In this document: positions 23,606-36,070 of the stretch, piece by piece | How the letters are laid out: each line of letters starts with the position of its first letter | Numbering within the stretch: the stretch's first letter is position 1 | Assembly: GCA_003116995.1 (NCBI GenBank) | Contig: BDSL01000032.1 | Location: 248,001-312,000, forward strand | Length of the DNA: 64,000 nt | Source of the DNA: Yamagishiella unicocca | Lineage: Eukaryota > Chlorophyta > Chlorophyceae > Chlamydomonadales > Volvocaceae | Direction of reading: 5' to 3' | Translations under genes and position numbers: made by a program | The notes under the pieces: generated by a model | Told to the model about the DNA's origin: nothing | Database searches by the model: none | The model's input: only the letters and a program-made list of their open reading frames with translations

Positions 23606-25882
23606 CGTGTAGGTACCAGGGGCAGCTGGGGGTAGGAAACATACGGTGATCTGAGACCCATGTTCAGCGCGTTCTACAAATCGTCGCAGCTTCGTGTGTG
23701 AATGTACATATTACATAGAGAGGTGTGACGTGAAGTCACGGTTCACAGTTCGACTTTCATCGCGCGGGTCTGCAAGGTCTGCATTTCGGTTTCATGGTGC
23801 GCGCATCCTGTGGGTTGCGCACCCTGCCATCGAAATGAGTACATATATCTGGACGCCGTGCCGTGGCGGCTAGTGCTGCTCATCAATAAATCGGGCCGCA
23901 TACGGCTCCGAGTATTAATCCAGCTGCCCGTTGAGCTAACCGCGATCCCTTGGCGGCAAGGCATGATGCTTGATGCAGATGCAGTCTGTCCCTTTCAGTG
24001 ACTAACAGCTTGACTACTAATAAAACTTGAATATTATGATTGGTCATACAGCCATTTCTTTGCTCCGTTCGCTTAATGTCCTTCATGGCAGCATGCGGCG
24101 TCTGTGGGCTGCGCGTTACGGATCGCGGATCCTGATGTTCAATCCTGGCTTAACCTAGCTCTCCTGGAGGTGAATATTTCGCATGAGCGTAGTCAAACGC
24201 GTGATAATGTGGGCGCGTAAGACTTATGCCAACTTACGTCGCAGGGAGTACTGTTTTTCCTGCAGACTGTACGCTTAGCGCAGGTAGTGGTTACTGTGAA
24301 AGTGGGCCCCAGACCGTAAGGGAAGAGCCATCGGGCGCATCGCCTGGCACTGAGAAAGACCGTGCGGTTGTTGAGGTCGTTGGTTGTGGGTTGCAGTATG
24401 AAATGGACCGGACCTACATGACGATGTTACCCTTGGTATCGGTACGGAAAGGAGGTGCAGGCTGGTAGAGATATGAAACTATCGTGCGGAAGGTGCAGGC
24501 TGGTAGAGATATGAAACTATCGTGCGTGTCTCGGTCTGAACCCTCGAGTTTTTCTGATCTGGTACCTCGGCCATATTCTGACGCTTCACCAGTGTGGTGT
24601 ACAGTCCGGTGTTAGGGCTTGACACCAACGACAGGTTCTCGGCGCAACATCGGTCGTGTAACAGAGTATATGTTGCTGACAGTGTCAACCCCTACCGAAC
24701 TTATACGGTCGTGGTCGTTCGTAGGATAGTTCCCTGAAGTTGCAGTTCGTCGAGAAGCCGAGTTGTTGCTGCGTGTGTCTGCGTGAATACTTGCCTTGAG
24801 TCACAGCCAGTATTCTTAGGTATGGACGCGAGATAGGCAAGACGGACATGCCGGTGTCATACTGTTGGGCGGCTAAAAGACTTGCAAGCAAACCAGCTCC
24901 GCCTTGCCTAGCTTACCTTCGTCCGCGTCAACGATATGCTCAGGTAGCCATGGTTTCGGAACCAATGTGAGCAATTGGGGTTGGTGTGAAGGGCTGACTG
25001 TGTCGAACGGTGAAGTTGTGCCGCCTTACGAGCAGATGGGGGAGGACACACCCTGGTTCATAATTGATGGCCAATTTCGAGATAGTCGTGGTAGTAGTAG
25101 AAGGTGTTCAAGTGCGCTCCAGACCAAACGCAGAACCACCGCCGGACATCGAAGGAGACGAAAGTGGTAGTGTACGGTAGATAGTATGTTATATGTTACA
25201 AATTGATCTCTCAGCCTACCATCGGGCAGACATCACCACGCTTAAATATATGGACCTTGCAGCTGCACCCGCAGGATGCCATGGACAACAGATTTGCAGT
25301 TACTTGCAGTTTGAAAATTGAAAGCGTATGTACGGAAAAAGTATGACTCGGCATACCGTATGTACGATCGTGCCAACATGCCTAGACGGGTATGAGACAT
25401 CCCAGGAACCCCTTAACCAGGTAAATGAACACATCCTTAGCAAGTACGTAGGTAGAAGAGGTTCAAAACACACTCTGATTCACACATCCTGTCCTCTCAA
25501 GTTCATTAAGACCTTCAGGCGGTCGCGTCCTATGCACATGACGCAACGACGCTCTAGATCGTTCTCGTCTCACATCGTTACCATGCGGTCGCTTTATTTA
25601 GCCTAGCAGGCTAGCACCGCAACCAGGGACCACCATCACCAAGCAGCAAACATCATGTCTACAATGGCTACTTGAAACCTGCGCGTACCGTGCTGCCTAA
25701 TGTTGCACACCACAGCTGCACGATTACGGCAACGCAAACATGCACGGGTACTCAGATACTAAAGCTCGCTCTGGACCATAGCGCATCAGGCGACGGAAAC
25801 GAACGCCGGAAGGACCTTAGCTCGACAAGTATCATACGCCCCAAAGGTCCGTACTCTGACGAACAGAACGTCCCGAACGTCC
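23606..25882. other. Convergent 3' regions of GH16 (+) and desiccation-related gene (-)
   Basis: No coding exon is supported over 2.3 kb. It holds a 38-bp tandem duplication (24454-24526) and two members of a dispersed repeat (about 24297-24352 and 25100-25150). A minus-strand TGTAA (TTACA at 25196-25200) lies 687 bp after the stop of the minus-strand gene and may be its poly(A) signal. Confidence 0.55.
24454..24526 (+). repeat. Tandem duplication, 35 identical bases at 38-bp period
   Basis: The block beginning GGTGCAGGCTGGTAGAGATA and ending ATCGTGCG occurs at 24454-24488 and again, identical, at 24492-24526. The GGTGCAGGCTG core also recurs at 46427-46450. Confidence 0.95.
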
Positions 25883-28309
25883 TTACATCGACGCAGTCGT
25901 GATGGCGCCGTTGAGGCCCTCGGGGAAGAAGCCGCCGCTGGAGTAGCCGCCCAAGTACACGATACGGAGCACCTGCTCGCGCGCATGGTGGGCAGCACAG
26001 TCGGGGTGTTGCGGAGCAATGCGTGATTGACACCGTTTAGGCATTTGACTGTGGTCAGCGTTATAAGTGTGTCGACGGGGGGGTCGGGCGGGTCAGTATC
26101 TGCCGTACACGTGATGCGACCCGCTGGACGGTAAGGGGCCGTGTGAGCCCGGACCAAGGCAGACCGCGACTGTGCCAGCGCGATGCTCACACGCTCGGGC
26201 GTGGTTATCTTAGTTCCATTACTGAGCCTGCTCGGAGGTCACATGTGGGTACGGCGATAGCCCGAGCCCGGACTGTGTCGCGACAGTACAGTTGGTCTGC
26301 AGGCATACCTAGGAACGCCACCATTATTGCTGGTCTGCTGTGACACCAGAGCATACGTTATCCTTACTTCCCTCCGTCCAGTCCGTTGCCCACGCACCAA
26401 CACTCCATGAGGCAGGGCCTTTCCATCTTGCTCGCAACGTGCCCCCTCGACGCTTGCAGCCACCAGGAGCGCCCGCACAGCCCAGAGCCCTCCCCTTTGC
26501 CCCGCGTCCCTCCTGCCGTCGCTGTCCCTCTCGCACCCACCTGGTCGGTGTTCCTGGTGTATATGAGGCCGTTTTCGTCGGAAGGAACAATGTTCATGCG
26601 GTTGTTGCCGCGGACGATGCCCTGGTCGGTGTCGGCCGGCCCGTCGACCGCGTCCCGCAGCATGGAGATCGCCTCGACCACATCACGGACCTTGAGGCCG
26701 TTCGGGCGCTTGAAAGGAGCGGAGGCGCCGTCCATACGCGCCAGCGCGAAGCGCACTGCGCCGGCGTGGTACGACTCCACAGACAGGATTTGGGCAGCGG
26801 CAGTCAGGTAGGCCTTGTCCTCGATCAGCGCGGCGGCACCCTGCGTGGTTGGGAGGACACGCACAGGGCAAAGTGTATAAGTGGGAAGGGGTGGGCACCC
26901 GTGTGGTGGGCGTGGGGCGTCATTGGCTGGGGCTGGGGCGGTGAGGGGCCAGCGAATGCACCCGGGAGTCCTTCGCGGGTCAAGGAAGGGCGACACTCAA
27001 GGAAGGGCGTCACCGCACGCGGGGCGCCGCGCAAGACGCGCAGCCACCTGGTCAGGAAAGGTGCCGGATGGCTACCTGTGGTTGTGGATCGGGGTCTCCC
27101 TATTGTACTGTGTGCGGCTTGGCTTGCATGATGCGTCAAACCGGCGCTTCGGCTACCGTATTGAAGCGCTGATACGCTGCACGCTGGCGGCCGGGCGCAC
27201 TCACCGCGTATGCCGTGGCGCCCACGTCCTCGAAAATGAAGGCGCCGTGGAGGAACGTGACGTCATTGGTGTACGGCGAGAATTGCGGCTTCAGTACGAC
27301 GGTCTTGTTGAGGGCGAGGCTGGCAGCCTGCGCGGCGGGATAGCCGTTAGTCGGTGGCAATGGCAAAGGCACCACTTACCAGCGTGCCCGTATCTCTAGT
27401 TAAGACATTAAGTAAGATGTTTAGTCGGGAAGAAACGCGGAACGTGAAATCAGGAAACGCCGTTGGAGTGGGTATCATATATTCGCGCTGTACGGATCAA
27501 ACCCGTCTGCAGGCATGCGCCCACCCACTAGATAACCCTGCACTCACTGCGTCGCCGGCGGCAGCGAAGACGTCTCCGATGTTAATCAATGGCTGCGGCA
27601 CCGCCAGGTCGCCGAGCACTGCGCGCAGAAGCTTGACGTGGGCAATCTCGTCCTGCAAGCAGCAGAAAAAGGAACAGGAGCAGGCCAAAAGTTGCAACTC
27701 AACCAATGAGAGCAATTTTGCTGCTGGCGAAGGCACACAGGATTGCGGATGCTGTAACATATCTTGGACGGGACAAATAGGCGTAAAGGATAACTTCCTG
27801 GCCGTGGTGAGCGGATTTGTGTGACCGACAGCTAGACTGCGCCAAGACGCACCGACAAGCTCTCACCTCAGCCAGTTCGTCTGCCAATTCGAAGATTTTT
27901 GGTCCTAGGTCAGCCTTCGTGCACCCAATCGGCTCCATACCGCCATCGCCCCACAGAGGGCGTCCGATAGGCTGCGAGAACGACGGCCACAAACAGGGTC
28001 AACTTTGCAAATCAGGGGATATCAAGGTAATCAAGCGCGCTCGCCATGCACTTCACGTACCTTGCCATAAGCAGCGCAGGAATAGAAGTTGGCTTCTGCA
28101 GAGCGCAGTCATTGAACTTTCAGCTTGCAAGCCAAGCTGGCAACATTGACGAACAGGTTAACGTCAGCAGGTGCATCTGCGCTGCCTTGCGTACCTAGAT
28201 ACTCCAAATTGAGGGCAAAATTGAGCACGGCGACGTCGGTTGGCGACAGGTCTGCAGTAACTACCGACAACCCAACCAGCAGCAGGAACGAAACGCATTT
28301 TGGGATCAT
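25883..28309 (-). CDS. Secreted ferritin-like desiccation-related protein (PCC13-62 type)
   Basis: Seven exons on the minus strand: 28309-28195, 28095-28061, 27971-27867, 27652-27548, 27327-27205, 26840-26541, 25972-25883 (TAA); 290 residues. A signal peptide (core [15 protein letters not shown], about 1-19) precedes a ferritin-like domain: [16 protein letters not shown] at the first helix, [15 protein letters not shown] in the second, [16 protein letters not shown] and [12 protein letters not shown] in the third and fourth. These carry the Glu and Glu-x-x-His residues expected of the family. It matches the plant/fungal Rds1/PCC13-62 group (PFAM Ferritin_2), which is induced by drying or nutrient stress; the biochemical activity of that family is not settled. 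The ATG at 28309 starts the signal peptide; an upstream in-frame TTG is not a start. Confirmed by seven junctions in phase. Confidence 0.93.
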
Positions 28310-30282
28310 CGTGACGCGTTTGGCCAATTGCCCAGTGGCAGGTAAGGATGAAAGTACTGGTCGTTAGATAACGCACGAACGGTTGTAGGCTGAGCTTTCT
28401 GCGATTAGTCTTTCCAAAGTAATATACAAAATCAATTGGACCGCGAGTGTTATATAGAAATACGGGTGGGTCGTATTCAGCCTGGCTGAAGTTCACAGGT
28501 GGTGAAACTGCTGCCAGCCGGACTAACTTGCTGATCCAGGTCGCGACAACCGGCAGCGGGAGTACCTAGAACCCAAACTACGCCATAGTTGCCAGTGACT
28601 TCCGCGCATGAGCTTGGCTGGTAGTTGGCCACGTTGCAGGCAAGCGCGCTTTTCGGATGCGCCACCCGAATCCAGTTCCCACCGCCTGCCCGGGGTACGA
28701 AGTTCACGCAAATCCGGTTACAGAATTGAAACCCAAGATTTTTCCAAGAAGGTAAATGCATGCGTGGCATGTGTCATCACAAATGCCGATTCGTTTGCAA
28801 TGCCAGACGGTACCGCAGATATCGCTACTTTCCCCACCAACCACGTATCGGCAGCGGACATGAAACACGGATGGCGCAAGGTTACTGGTCGGTCAGTTCA
28901 CGCATCGCGGCGCATTGCTGGCTTCACTGACGCAGGGATGGCCAATTTGATATTACCCACACCTCAAACACACCTCTCCCTGCCTCTCCAGCTGCCGACC
29001 GCCAGCGACGTTGACCAGCCCGCAAAAGCGCGTCGGGATTCTGCGGACTCAGGCTAGTGCCGGCTGTTACGTACCTCCTCTGCTGCTTACGGCGCCAATA
29101 CTGTTGTCGCATAGTTCGCATGTACCAGCCTAAATCAGCGACAGGCACCGGTGGAACGCACCGGCACTCCTGTGAGCCACCTATCGAAATGAACTGAAAC
29201 CGGCCTTAAAAAGGTCATTTCCCCCACCGCACGACTAGCGAGTTCGCACGAGGACATTGTTACATCATGTAAACTTGTTGAAAAGCCAAGATTGACCGAG
29301 CGCCGCGGCGACACTGCACTGGTGGTTTAGTCACGCGAAATCGGCAAGGTAAGGTTTCAAAGCCAAGATTGTTTCGAGCAACATAGGTTAAGGCCATGGG
29401 GAAAGTGAAATAGTCGTCATAGTAATTGTGACGCGAGCCCGTTCGGTGCGTTGAATGCAATTCGTCGCAGCCCAGACGCGTTGACCACGAACGGCTTTGA
29501 CGCCACGGGACGCCCTTCGTGCCCGCCATAGCTTTACTGCGCTTTTAGCTTGCGTGCTCTGATCGCCCTATTCTGTCGTTCCTGTCACCTCAATTACACG
29601 TGTGGGGCCCAAATTGCACCGATGTATGGAGGTTCATATCCTAACGGTCAACCCTGGTCAACCGTACTCGATCGCATGGTAGCGCGATCCCGCAGGCCGA
29701 TAAAGGACCAGAGCCTTGGAAACCGGAATGTAGGTCTCAAGCTTTGGCCGCGTAGGCTTTGAGCAATAGGCAGAAAGGCGTGCATCACACCGCAATGTGC
29801 TGAACGCTGCACGCGGCCTCGCAGCGTGCTCCAAAGGCCAAACGCAACACAGTTCGCCGTAAAAAACAATCATAATATGTCACCGTCTACGCGCGACCGG
29901 TGGTTGCAACATGTCTCAATGCAGCCGCCCTGCCCTCGCTGTTTCCACCTCGAAACAGGCTCCGGCCCTCCACTCCAAGGCCCACAGATCCTGGCATCAC
30001 ATATCCCCCGACCCAGGAGAAGACGCCACAAGCCATTCCTGTCTTCATCAGTGCCTAACCCTCTCCACTGTCGGCTCCACCGCCTAAAGACTCATATGGT
30101 TCCTTCCCGCGACTCCTCGTGAACAAATCACGCCCATCCATTCCTGCCCCCTTTCTCGCGCCTAGGACTTGGCCGCCCACCTATTAGCACCCCTCCCCCA
30201 ACCTGCCCCCTCCACCGCCCTTTTCCAGTGCCGACCCACGGATTTCCTCTCATTACCCCCCCCTCTCTGCTTTGTAGCCTCA
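28310..30282. other. Unassigned region; 5' flank of desiccation gene and 3' flank of helicase
   Basis: No gene is confidently supported. A minus-strand open stretch at 28477-28770 is Cys-rich (FQFCNRICVNF, ALACNVANYQPSSCAEV) and could be the 3' exon of an unknown extracellular protein or chance. Minus-strand TGTAA motifs near 29594-29598 and 29261-29265 could serve the helicase gene (685 and about 1020 bp after its stop). A dispersed motif copy lies at 30226-30260. Confidence 0.45.
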
Positions 30283-33200
30283 CTACCGCCCACCCGCACC
30301 ACCCCTGCCACCCCCGCCACCCCTGCCACCCCTGCCGCCGCCGCCACCCCTGCCGCCGCCGCCGCCGTCTCGGCCCTTGCCCGCGCCCGGCCCCCCAGCC
30401 CTCGCCTTCCCCTTCTCCGCATTCCGCCGCTCCATCCGCTCGTCCATCAGTGCGAACCGCGCCGCACCACGAACCGGCCCTCGCAGAGCTGGCCGCGCCG
30501 CCGCCCCCGCCTTCTTAGCCCCTCCCGCACCTGCACCCGCCGCCTTGCCTGCCCCTCCGCGCAGCCGCAGCTTGCCTCCCTCGCCCGCCTCCTTAGCCCT
30601 CGCCGCCGCCCGCATCCTGGCCATGCCCTTGGTTCCCAGCACCGCCTCGGCCTCTCGGACCTTGACGTTGGCCTTCTCGCGCTGCATCGTGGCCACCTGC
30701 GTTTGCACGGCACAACCGACAACAACCGTTCAACCAACAAACCGCAGCGAGCAGCAGCAGCAGCAGTAGCACCACAATCAGCGGCGGCGTCGACGTAAGC
30801 AGCAACACCGCGAGCAGCGCGCGTCGTAATCGACATCGGAGGTGGGGCTGCTGCCGTCGCCGTTAACGTCCCCCGAGGCCGACGTGTTGTCCTAGGCGGC
30901 ACCGGACACCTCCCGCCATCACGCTCGGTGTTGGACAGCGGGTGACGTCTCTATGGGGTGACAAATGTGTTTTCCTAACTTTGTTCGCTTTGGCGTTTTG
31001 GGTGGAAGCAATATGTCTCCCTGATGATCAGCTTAACCAGAAGTGCAGCGAGCAACACAGCCAGCAGCGCGACAACAGCCCAATCGCCTCCCCCCCCCGC
31101 TTTAAGGGCCGACCAACGGGTTTCCTGTCACCCCCCTGGCCCCGCCCCCCGCTCCCGCACGCACCTGCGACGGCGGCAGCCTCTGCTTCTCGGCACTCAA
31201 GGCGTCCAGCGGTTCGTCTCGCTGCAGCGCGTACTCGATGCGCTGCGCCAGCACCTTGTCACGCTTGGACACGATGGACGTGATGTTGCCTGCAGCCAGG
31301 GGGTTGGGTCGGGTCGGGTCGGGTTGGGTTGGTGATGGCGCCAGCGTATTGACGGGGTGAAGGTCGCTGCGTCGGTCTGCACGGCCGCATCAACCACCTG
31401 AAACCCTCACCCCCCAGACATTACGTGCCCCAATTGCGTGTCTGTTTTCTGATGCTGTCCCCGAGGGCTGCAACTCACGCCCCCCACGCGTCCGTGTCTC
31501 CAGCCCCGCAGCATGGCGCCAACCGAACCCACCCACCCGTATTGCCGGCCCGCGCGGTTCGCCCGGTGCGGTGCAGGTAGTCCACCGAGGTGGCGGGGAA
31601 GTCGAAGTTGATGACGTGGTCCACGGTGCCGGGGAAGTCCAGACCGCGCGCTGCCAGGTCGGTGGCGATCATGATGGGCTGGCCGCCGGGGGAGGCGGCG
31701 GACGCGGCGGCGAAGGTGGCCATGGCTTCCTGCGAGAGCGCCGGAAGGGGGGAGGGCGGGCGGGCTGGGCTGGGCTGGGCTGGGCTGGGCTGTTGATGGT
31801 GCCGGATGTGCCGTGGTGTTGCCGCTGTGGGGGCGGGGGCCGAGGAAAGACGATACCGCCACACCCGCCCCCACGGTGCTTTCCCGCACCCGCCCCGAGG
31901 TAGTGATGCCTTGTCTCCTTTGTCGGTTTGCCGGGTCTCTTCAGCTGCCCCAGGCGCCAGGCTCTCACCCACCTCGGCCCCCGCCCCTCGCTCGTCCCCA
32001 CCCACGGTTTTTCCGGGCATCCACGGGTCTTCCTCGAACCCACGGGTTTCCCCCTCTCCCCACCTGTCGCTCCTCCGCTGGCATGTTCCCGTGGTAGCAC
32101 ACGCAGCGCAGCCCCTCCTCGCGCGCATAGTATTCCACCGCCCGGCAGCTGTCCATGGTGTTGCAAAACACGAGGACCTTCTGGGCGCGGCGCGAGTCGG
32201 AGCCCAGGATCTGGGAACGGTTGGGTGGTTGGGATGCGGTTGGGGTTTTGGAGATGCAGTTGGATGTAGTTGGGATGCGGTTGGGTTGAATTGGATTGGT
32301 TTGGGTTGGGATTTGGAGGCAGGGGCGAAGCAGCTGGGTGGGTGCGCGGGTGGGTGGGTGGGTGGGTGGGTTTTCCACAGCCCCCCTGCCGCTGGGTTCC
32401 TCTCCACTGCCCCTGGGCCCCTCGCCCCACCTCCGCCAGGATCTGCAGCTTGTCGCCCCCGGGGGGCAGCGACATGAACTCGTGGGAGCTGCCGCTGACA
32501 GCGCGGTGCAGGGTGGAGGTCTGCGGGGGGAGCAGGGGGGGAGGGGGCGGGGGGTGCAGGGGGAGGGGGCGGGGGGAGCAGGGGGAGGGGGCGGGGGGAG
32601 CAGGGGGAGGGGGCGGGGGGAGCAGGGGGAGGGGGCGGGGGGTGCGGGTCGGTGGTCGTCGGGTCTGTTGAGTTGTGTCCAGATCTCGCACTCTCAGGTT
32701 GATGCCTCCGCCTCCGCCCACAGCCGCAGCCAACTTGGGCACTACTACTGAGCACGCAGCCCCACCCCGAAACACCCGCCAGTGGCGGCTGCCCCCCCCA
32801 TACCCCATTCTCTTATACCCCCCCATCCCCCACTTCGCAGCTGCCAAACTGCCCATTTCGCGAACAATATATATGTCAGCTGCAGAACCGTAGCTGAATT
32901 GCGGCCCCCAGCACCCAACTGAGGGCTTCACTAGGCCAGGGGTCCTCACCCAGCACCCCGGCCCCCGCCCCCAGCATCCCGCTCCCAGCACCCCGGCCCC
33001 CGCCCCCAGCACCCCGCTCCCAGCACCCCGGCCCCGCCCCCAGCACCCCGCTCCCAGCACCCCGGCCCCCGCCCCCAGCACCCCGCTCCCAGCACCCCGG
33101 CCCCCGCCCCCAGCACCCCGCTCCCAGCACCCCGCTCCCAGCACCCCGGCCACCCCGCCCCCCGGCCACCCACCTTGAGCTCCTTGGAGTCGGGCACCAG

Positions 33201-35630
33201 CTCCTTGATCGCCCGCTGCACCGACTTGGTGAGGGTGGCGCTCACCAGCAGCACGTGCGCAGGGTCCGGCTTGGAGCGCAGCGGGCCCAGGATCTGAGCC
33301 ACCTCGGGGCCCCAGCCCTGCTCGAACACCGTGTCCGCCTCGTCAACAACCTGGCGGGAAGACGGCGGGCGGGCCGTGGGGGTTAGCGGTTGCGGTTACC
33401 GGTTGTGGTGGGATGGAGATTCGCTGGCGGCTAGAGCGAAGACGGACCCTCTCCCGCCCCCTCCCCGCACCCACCAGCCCCCAGGCCCCTCCCCGCACCC
33501 ACCAGCCACCGGATGTCCCTGTACGACACGTTGCCGTCCTTGACGTGCTGCAGGAAGCGAGTGGGGGTGGCCACCAGCACGTCGAGCGGGCCGGACAGCG
33601 CACGGGCCTGCTCGGACATGCTGCGAGCACAGGAGCAGCGGGGATGATTGCGTGTAGACCCGTGTACTAGGAAGGGGGGAGAGGTTAGGAGCAGCGGCGC
33701 GGGGCGGGGGAAGGAGAGGAGAAACCGGGGGGTGGTGTCGGAGCACTCGCGGTTAGGCCGGTGTGCCGGGTGTGCCAGTGATGTCAAGGGTTGGGAGCCG
33801 AGCTGAGCAGCCTCCGCGAGGGCCGGTGCTGAAGCTGCTGTTGCTGCCCTCTTGCCGCCGCCTCCGACCTCAAACACGGCCCCCCAGTCCCGCACCGCAA
33901 CACCTCGCGCCCTTTCCCGCCCCGCCACACCTCTTGTAGCCGTTCGCGCACGCCGCTCGGAACTTGGCGGTGTGGCACAGGCGCTTCGCCACCCCCGTGA
34001 TCTGCTCCGTCAGCTCGCGGGTGGGGCCCAGCACCAGCACACGCGGCCGCTTGGGTCGCGGGATGAAGCCGCCCGCCTCCTCCTGCTTCATGGCGTGGAC
34101 CTGGTCGGGGGAAGAGGGCGGGGGGTTACAACAAAATAACCGGTAGGGGGGGTCGAGGGGGGCCGCAAGAGGCGGACAGGTGGTGAGGCGCGCAGCGGCA
34201 GAGGGGTGGCGCCGAGGAGGGGAGCCGTGCCCTGCCTCCAGCCCCTAAACCCCCGCGTCGGTCGCAGGGAGCTTATGCGAAGACCTGCAGGCTGCCATTG
34301 CTACTGCCACTGCTACTGCCACTGCTGGTGCCACTGCCATTGCTACTGCCACTGCTGCTACTCCTCCCTTTCCCCGGACGGCATCACCGGCCGGGTAAGC
34401 TGCCTCCGCCCCGCCCGCCCGCAAGAACCTCCTCCGGACCTGATGCGCCCCCCCTCCCGGAGACAGCCCAGCCGCCGCCGGACTCCCGCTGAGAGCTGCC
34501 GCCCCCACCGGCACCAGCTGCCGCCGGCGACCCACCCACCAACCCTGATTGGCTCCCCCGCGATGCAGCCGCGTGCCCGCACCACCCAGCCAGCCAAGGC
34601 CCCAACCCCTCGCCGCTAGCCAGCACCCCAGCGAAGATCGACAGCAGCTGGAGCCATGGTCCTCCCCGGTCCTCCAGGCGGCCCCGGCCTCGCCTCGCGC
34701 ACCGGCTCCTGCCCCTTTGGAGCCCTTTGAAGCCCTTCAGAGCCCTGTGGCCTGCTCCCAGGACACACACGTAGACGCGCACATCCAGCCATCGAGGCTC
34801 ACCAGGGGCAGCAGGTACGCCAGCGTTTTGCCACTACCCGTGTGTGAGGCCAGGAAGTAGTTGCCAGGCTGGCGAGTTAGGGCGGGTATGGAGAGGGACT
34901 GCGGAGGGCACGGGCGGGGGGCCAGGTGGGGGCCGGGGTGGTAGAGGAAGGGGACGAGTGTGCGTATGTGGGGGGGGTGACAGGGAAGTGATGGGTGGGA
35001 GGCAGTGGGGGCCGAACTGCTGTTCAGCACCGTGGCTGGGCACAGCTTCGGCCGGCGCGGTGCAGCTGGGGAGATTGGGGCGAGGGAGGTGGTCGACTTT
35101 GAGCAGGTGGTTGACGCTGCTGCGTTGCGTTGCAGTGCGGCAAATGGGTCCGTGGCAATGCGATATGGAGCGTAGCGAAGCCGCGCGAGGCCACGGTGCA
35201 GACCCCGGAATGCGCGCGTATCGCAGGGAGCAGCAGGTGGGCGCGTGTGTTTGCTGAAGCCGACGGCAATCACCTGGATGTCAGTAGGCTCCGTGATGCC
35301 CATGGCTTGCAGCGCGGACACCAGCGGAGCCTGCAGACCCAATTGCTCGAAGGTGCGTGTGGCGGCCGGCGAAGTTGACGGGCCGCTGGGGCGCGAGACG
35401 TTGACGACTGTAAGCTGCGGTGCCCTCAGCGTCCGATATAAGTAGGATTGGTGTTGGAAGACCGGTGCGCGCAGGACGAACGGCCGGGGGCAGAGCGCCG
35501 AGGGCCCACGCATGCCTCCGCCGCCGCAACCGGCGACGCCGCGAGGGCCACCGATACAGAGCATGATGCGCAGACCGGACGCCCGACCAGGTAAAAGGGT
35601 TACTCCTGCCGCCCGCAACACCTGCTGCAT
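30283..35630 (-). CDS. RH39: Organellar DEAD-box RNA helicase, RH39-like, with RGG-rich tail
   Basis: Ten exons on the minus strand: 35630-35274, 34898-34803, 34100-33931, 33620-33503, 33350-33174, 32520-32431, 32210-32064, 31729-31537, 31289-31165, 30696-30283; 628 residues. The basic N-terminus ([20 protein letters not shown]) looks like an organelle targeting peptide. Motifs in order: Q motif ending PTDIQ (119), Walker A SHTGSGKT (137-144), [20 protein letters not shown] (249-253), SAT (284-286), [24 protein letters not shown] (408-416) and HRTGRTAR (438-445). The [15 protein letters not shown] and TSTLHRAVS blocks resemble plant chloroplast RH39, which works in 23S rRNA maturation at the hidden break; function here is inferred. 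The last exon adds Gly/Arg repeats ([13 protein letters not shown]), a common RNA-binding tail. Introns carry GC-rich minisatellites. Confidence 0.93.
32521..32645. repeat. G-rich intronic minisatellite in the helicase gene
   Basis: Roughly six units of about 21 bp of the form GGGGGGAGCAGGGGGAGGGG, beginning right at the acceptor side of exon 32520-32431. On the transcribed strand it is C-rich. Confidence 0.9.
32943..33165. repeat. C-rich intronic minisatellite in the helicase gene
   Basis: About seven units of 33-35 bp alternating CCCCGGCCCCCGCCCCCAGC and ACCCCGCTCCCAGC. It ends 9 bp before the donor of exon 33350-33174. Confidence 0.92.
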
Positions 35631-36070
35631 AGCGGGCGGCTACTGTGGCGTCTGAGTGTCAGCGAAAGTGTCCGGGTTACAAGCTTCTCGGCAGCTTTGA
35701 TATTTACTTAATTGAGTGTGATGGTTGGAAATCAAGGATGTTTTTAAAAACAACGGGCTCTGCCGTTTCCAAAATATTGGTCGTGCTTGCACTGCTCTCA
35801 ACAGTCATACCCTAGACATTACAACAAAAGAAGTTATAATTGGTACGATAGAATTTCCTTGGGAGCAGTTTTTGCTTTTCCGAAGTCAGGCGGACGTTGG
35901 GCCCAGGAGACCTTCCACGAAGAATCCCTGAAACCTTGAATCCTTCAAAATCAGCCCTCCACCCATTGCAAGTCTATTTGCTGTTACCTTCTGAACTAAC
36001 ATCAGACGTTTTCTAGCAGTCGCACTTGACCTCTTCTTCCGGACCTACGTGTCCCCTTGGTGATCTGAAG
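35631..36070. promoter_or_regulatory. Shared divergent promoter region, helicase / PDI
   Basis: 440 bp between the two start codons. The middle (about 35700-35850) is markedly AT-rich for this window, which suits a core promoter. Two ATTGG (reverse CCAAT) boxes lie at about 35776 and 35838; no complete ER-stress element was seen. Confidence 0.6.

Noticed and set aside
31669..33153. 494-codon minus-strand ORF with Gly-Ala-Gly-rich repeats
   Set aside because: Translation of the helicase intron minisatellites; conserved helicase exons lie in the same interval in defined phases.
30283..35630. eIF4A or cytosolic p68-type helicase
   Set aside because: The [24 protein letters not shown] and [15 protein letters not shown] blocks and a targeting-like N-terminus fit the RH39-type organellar group better.
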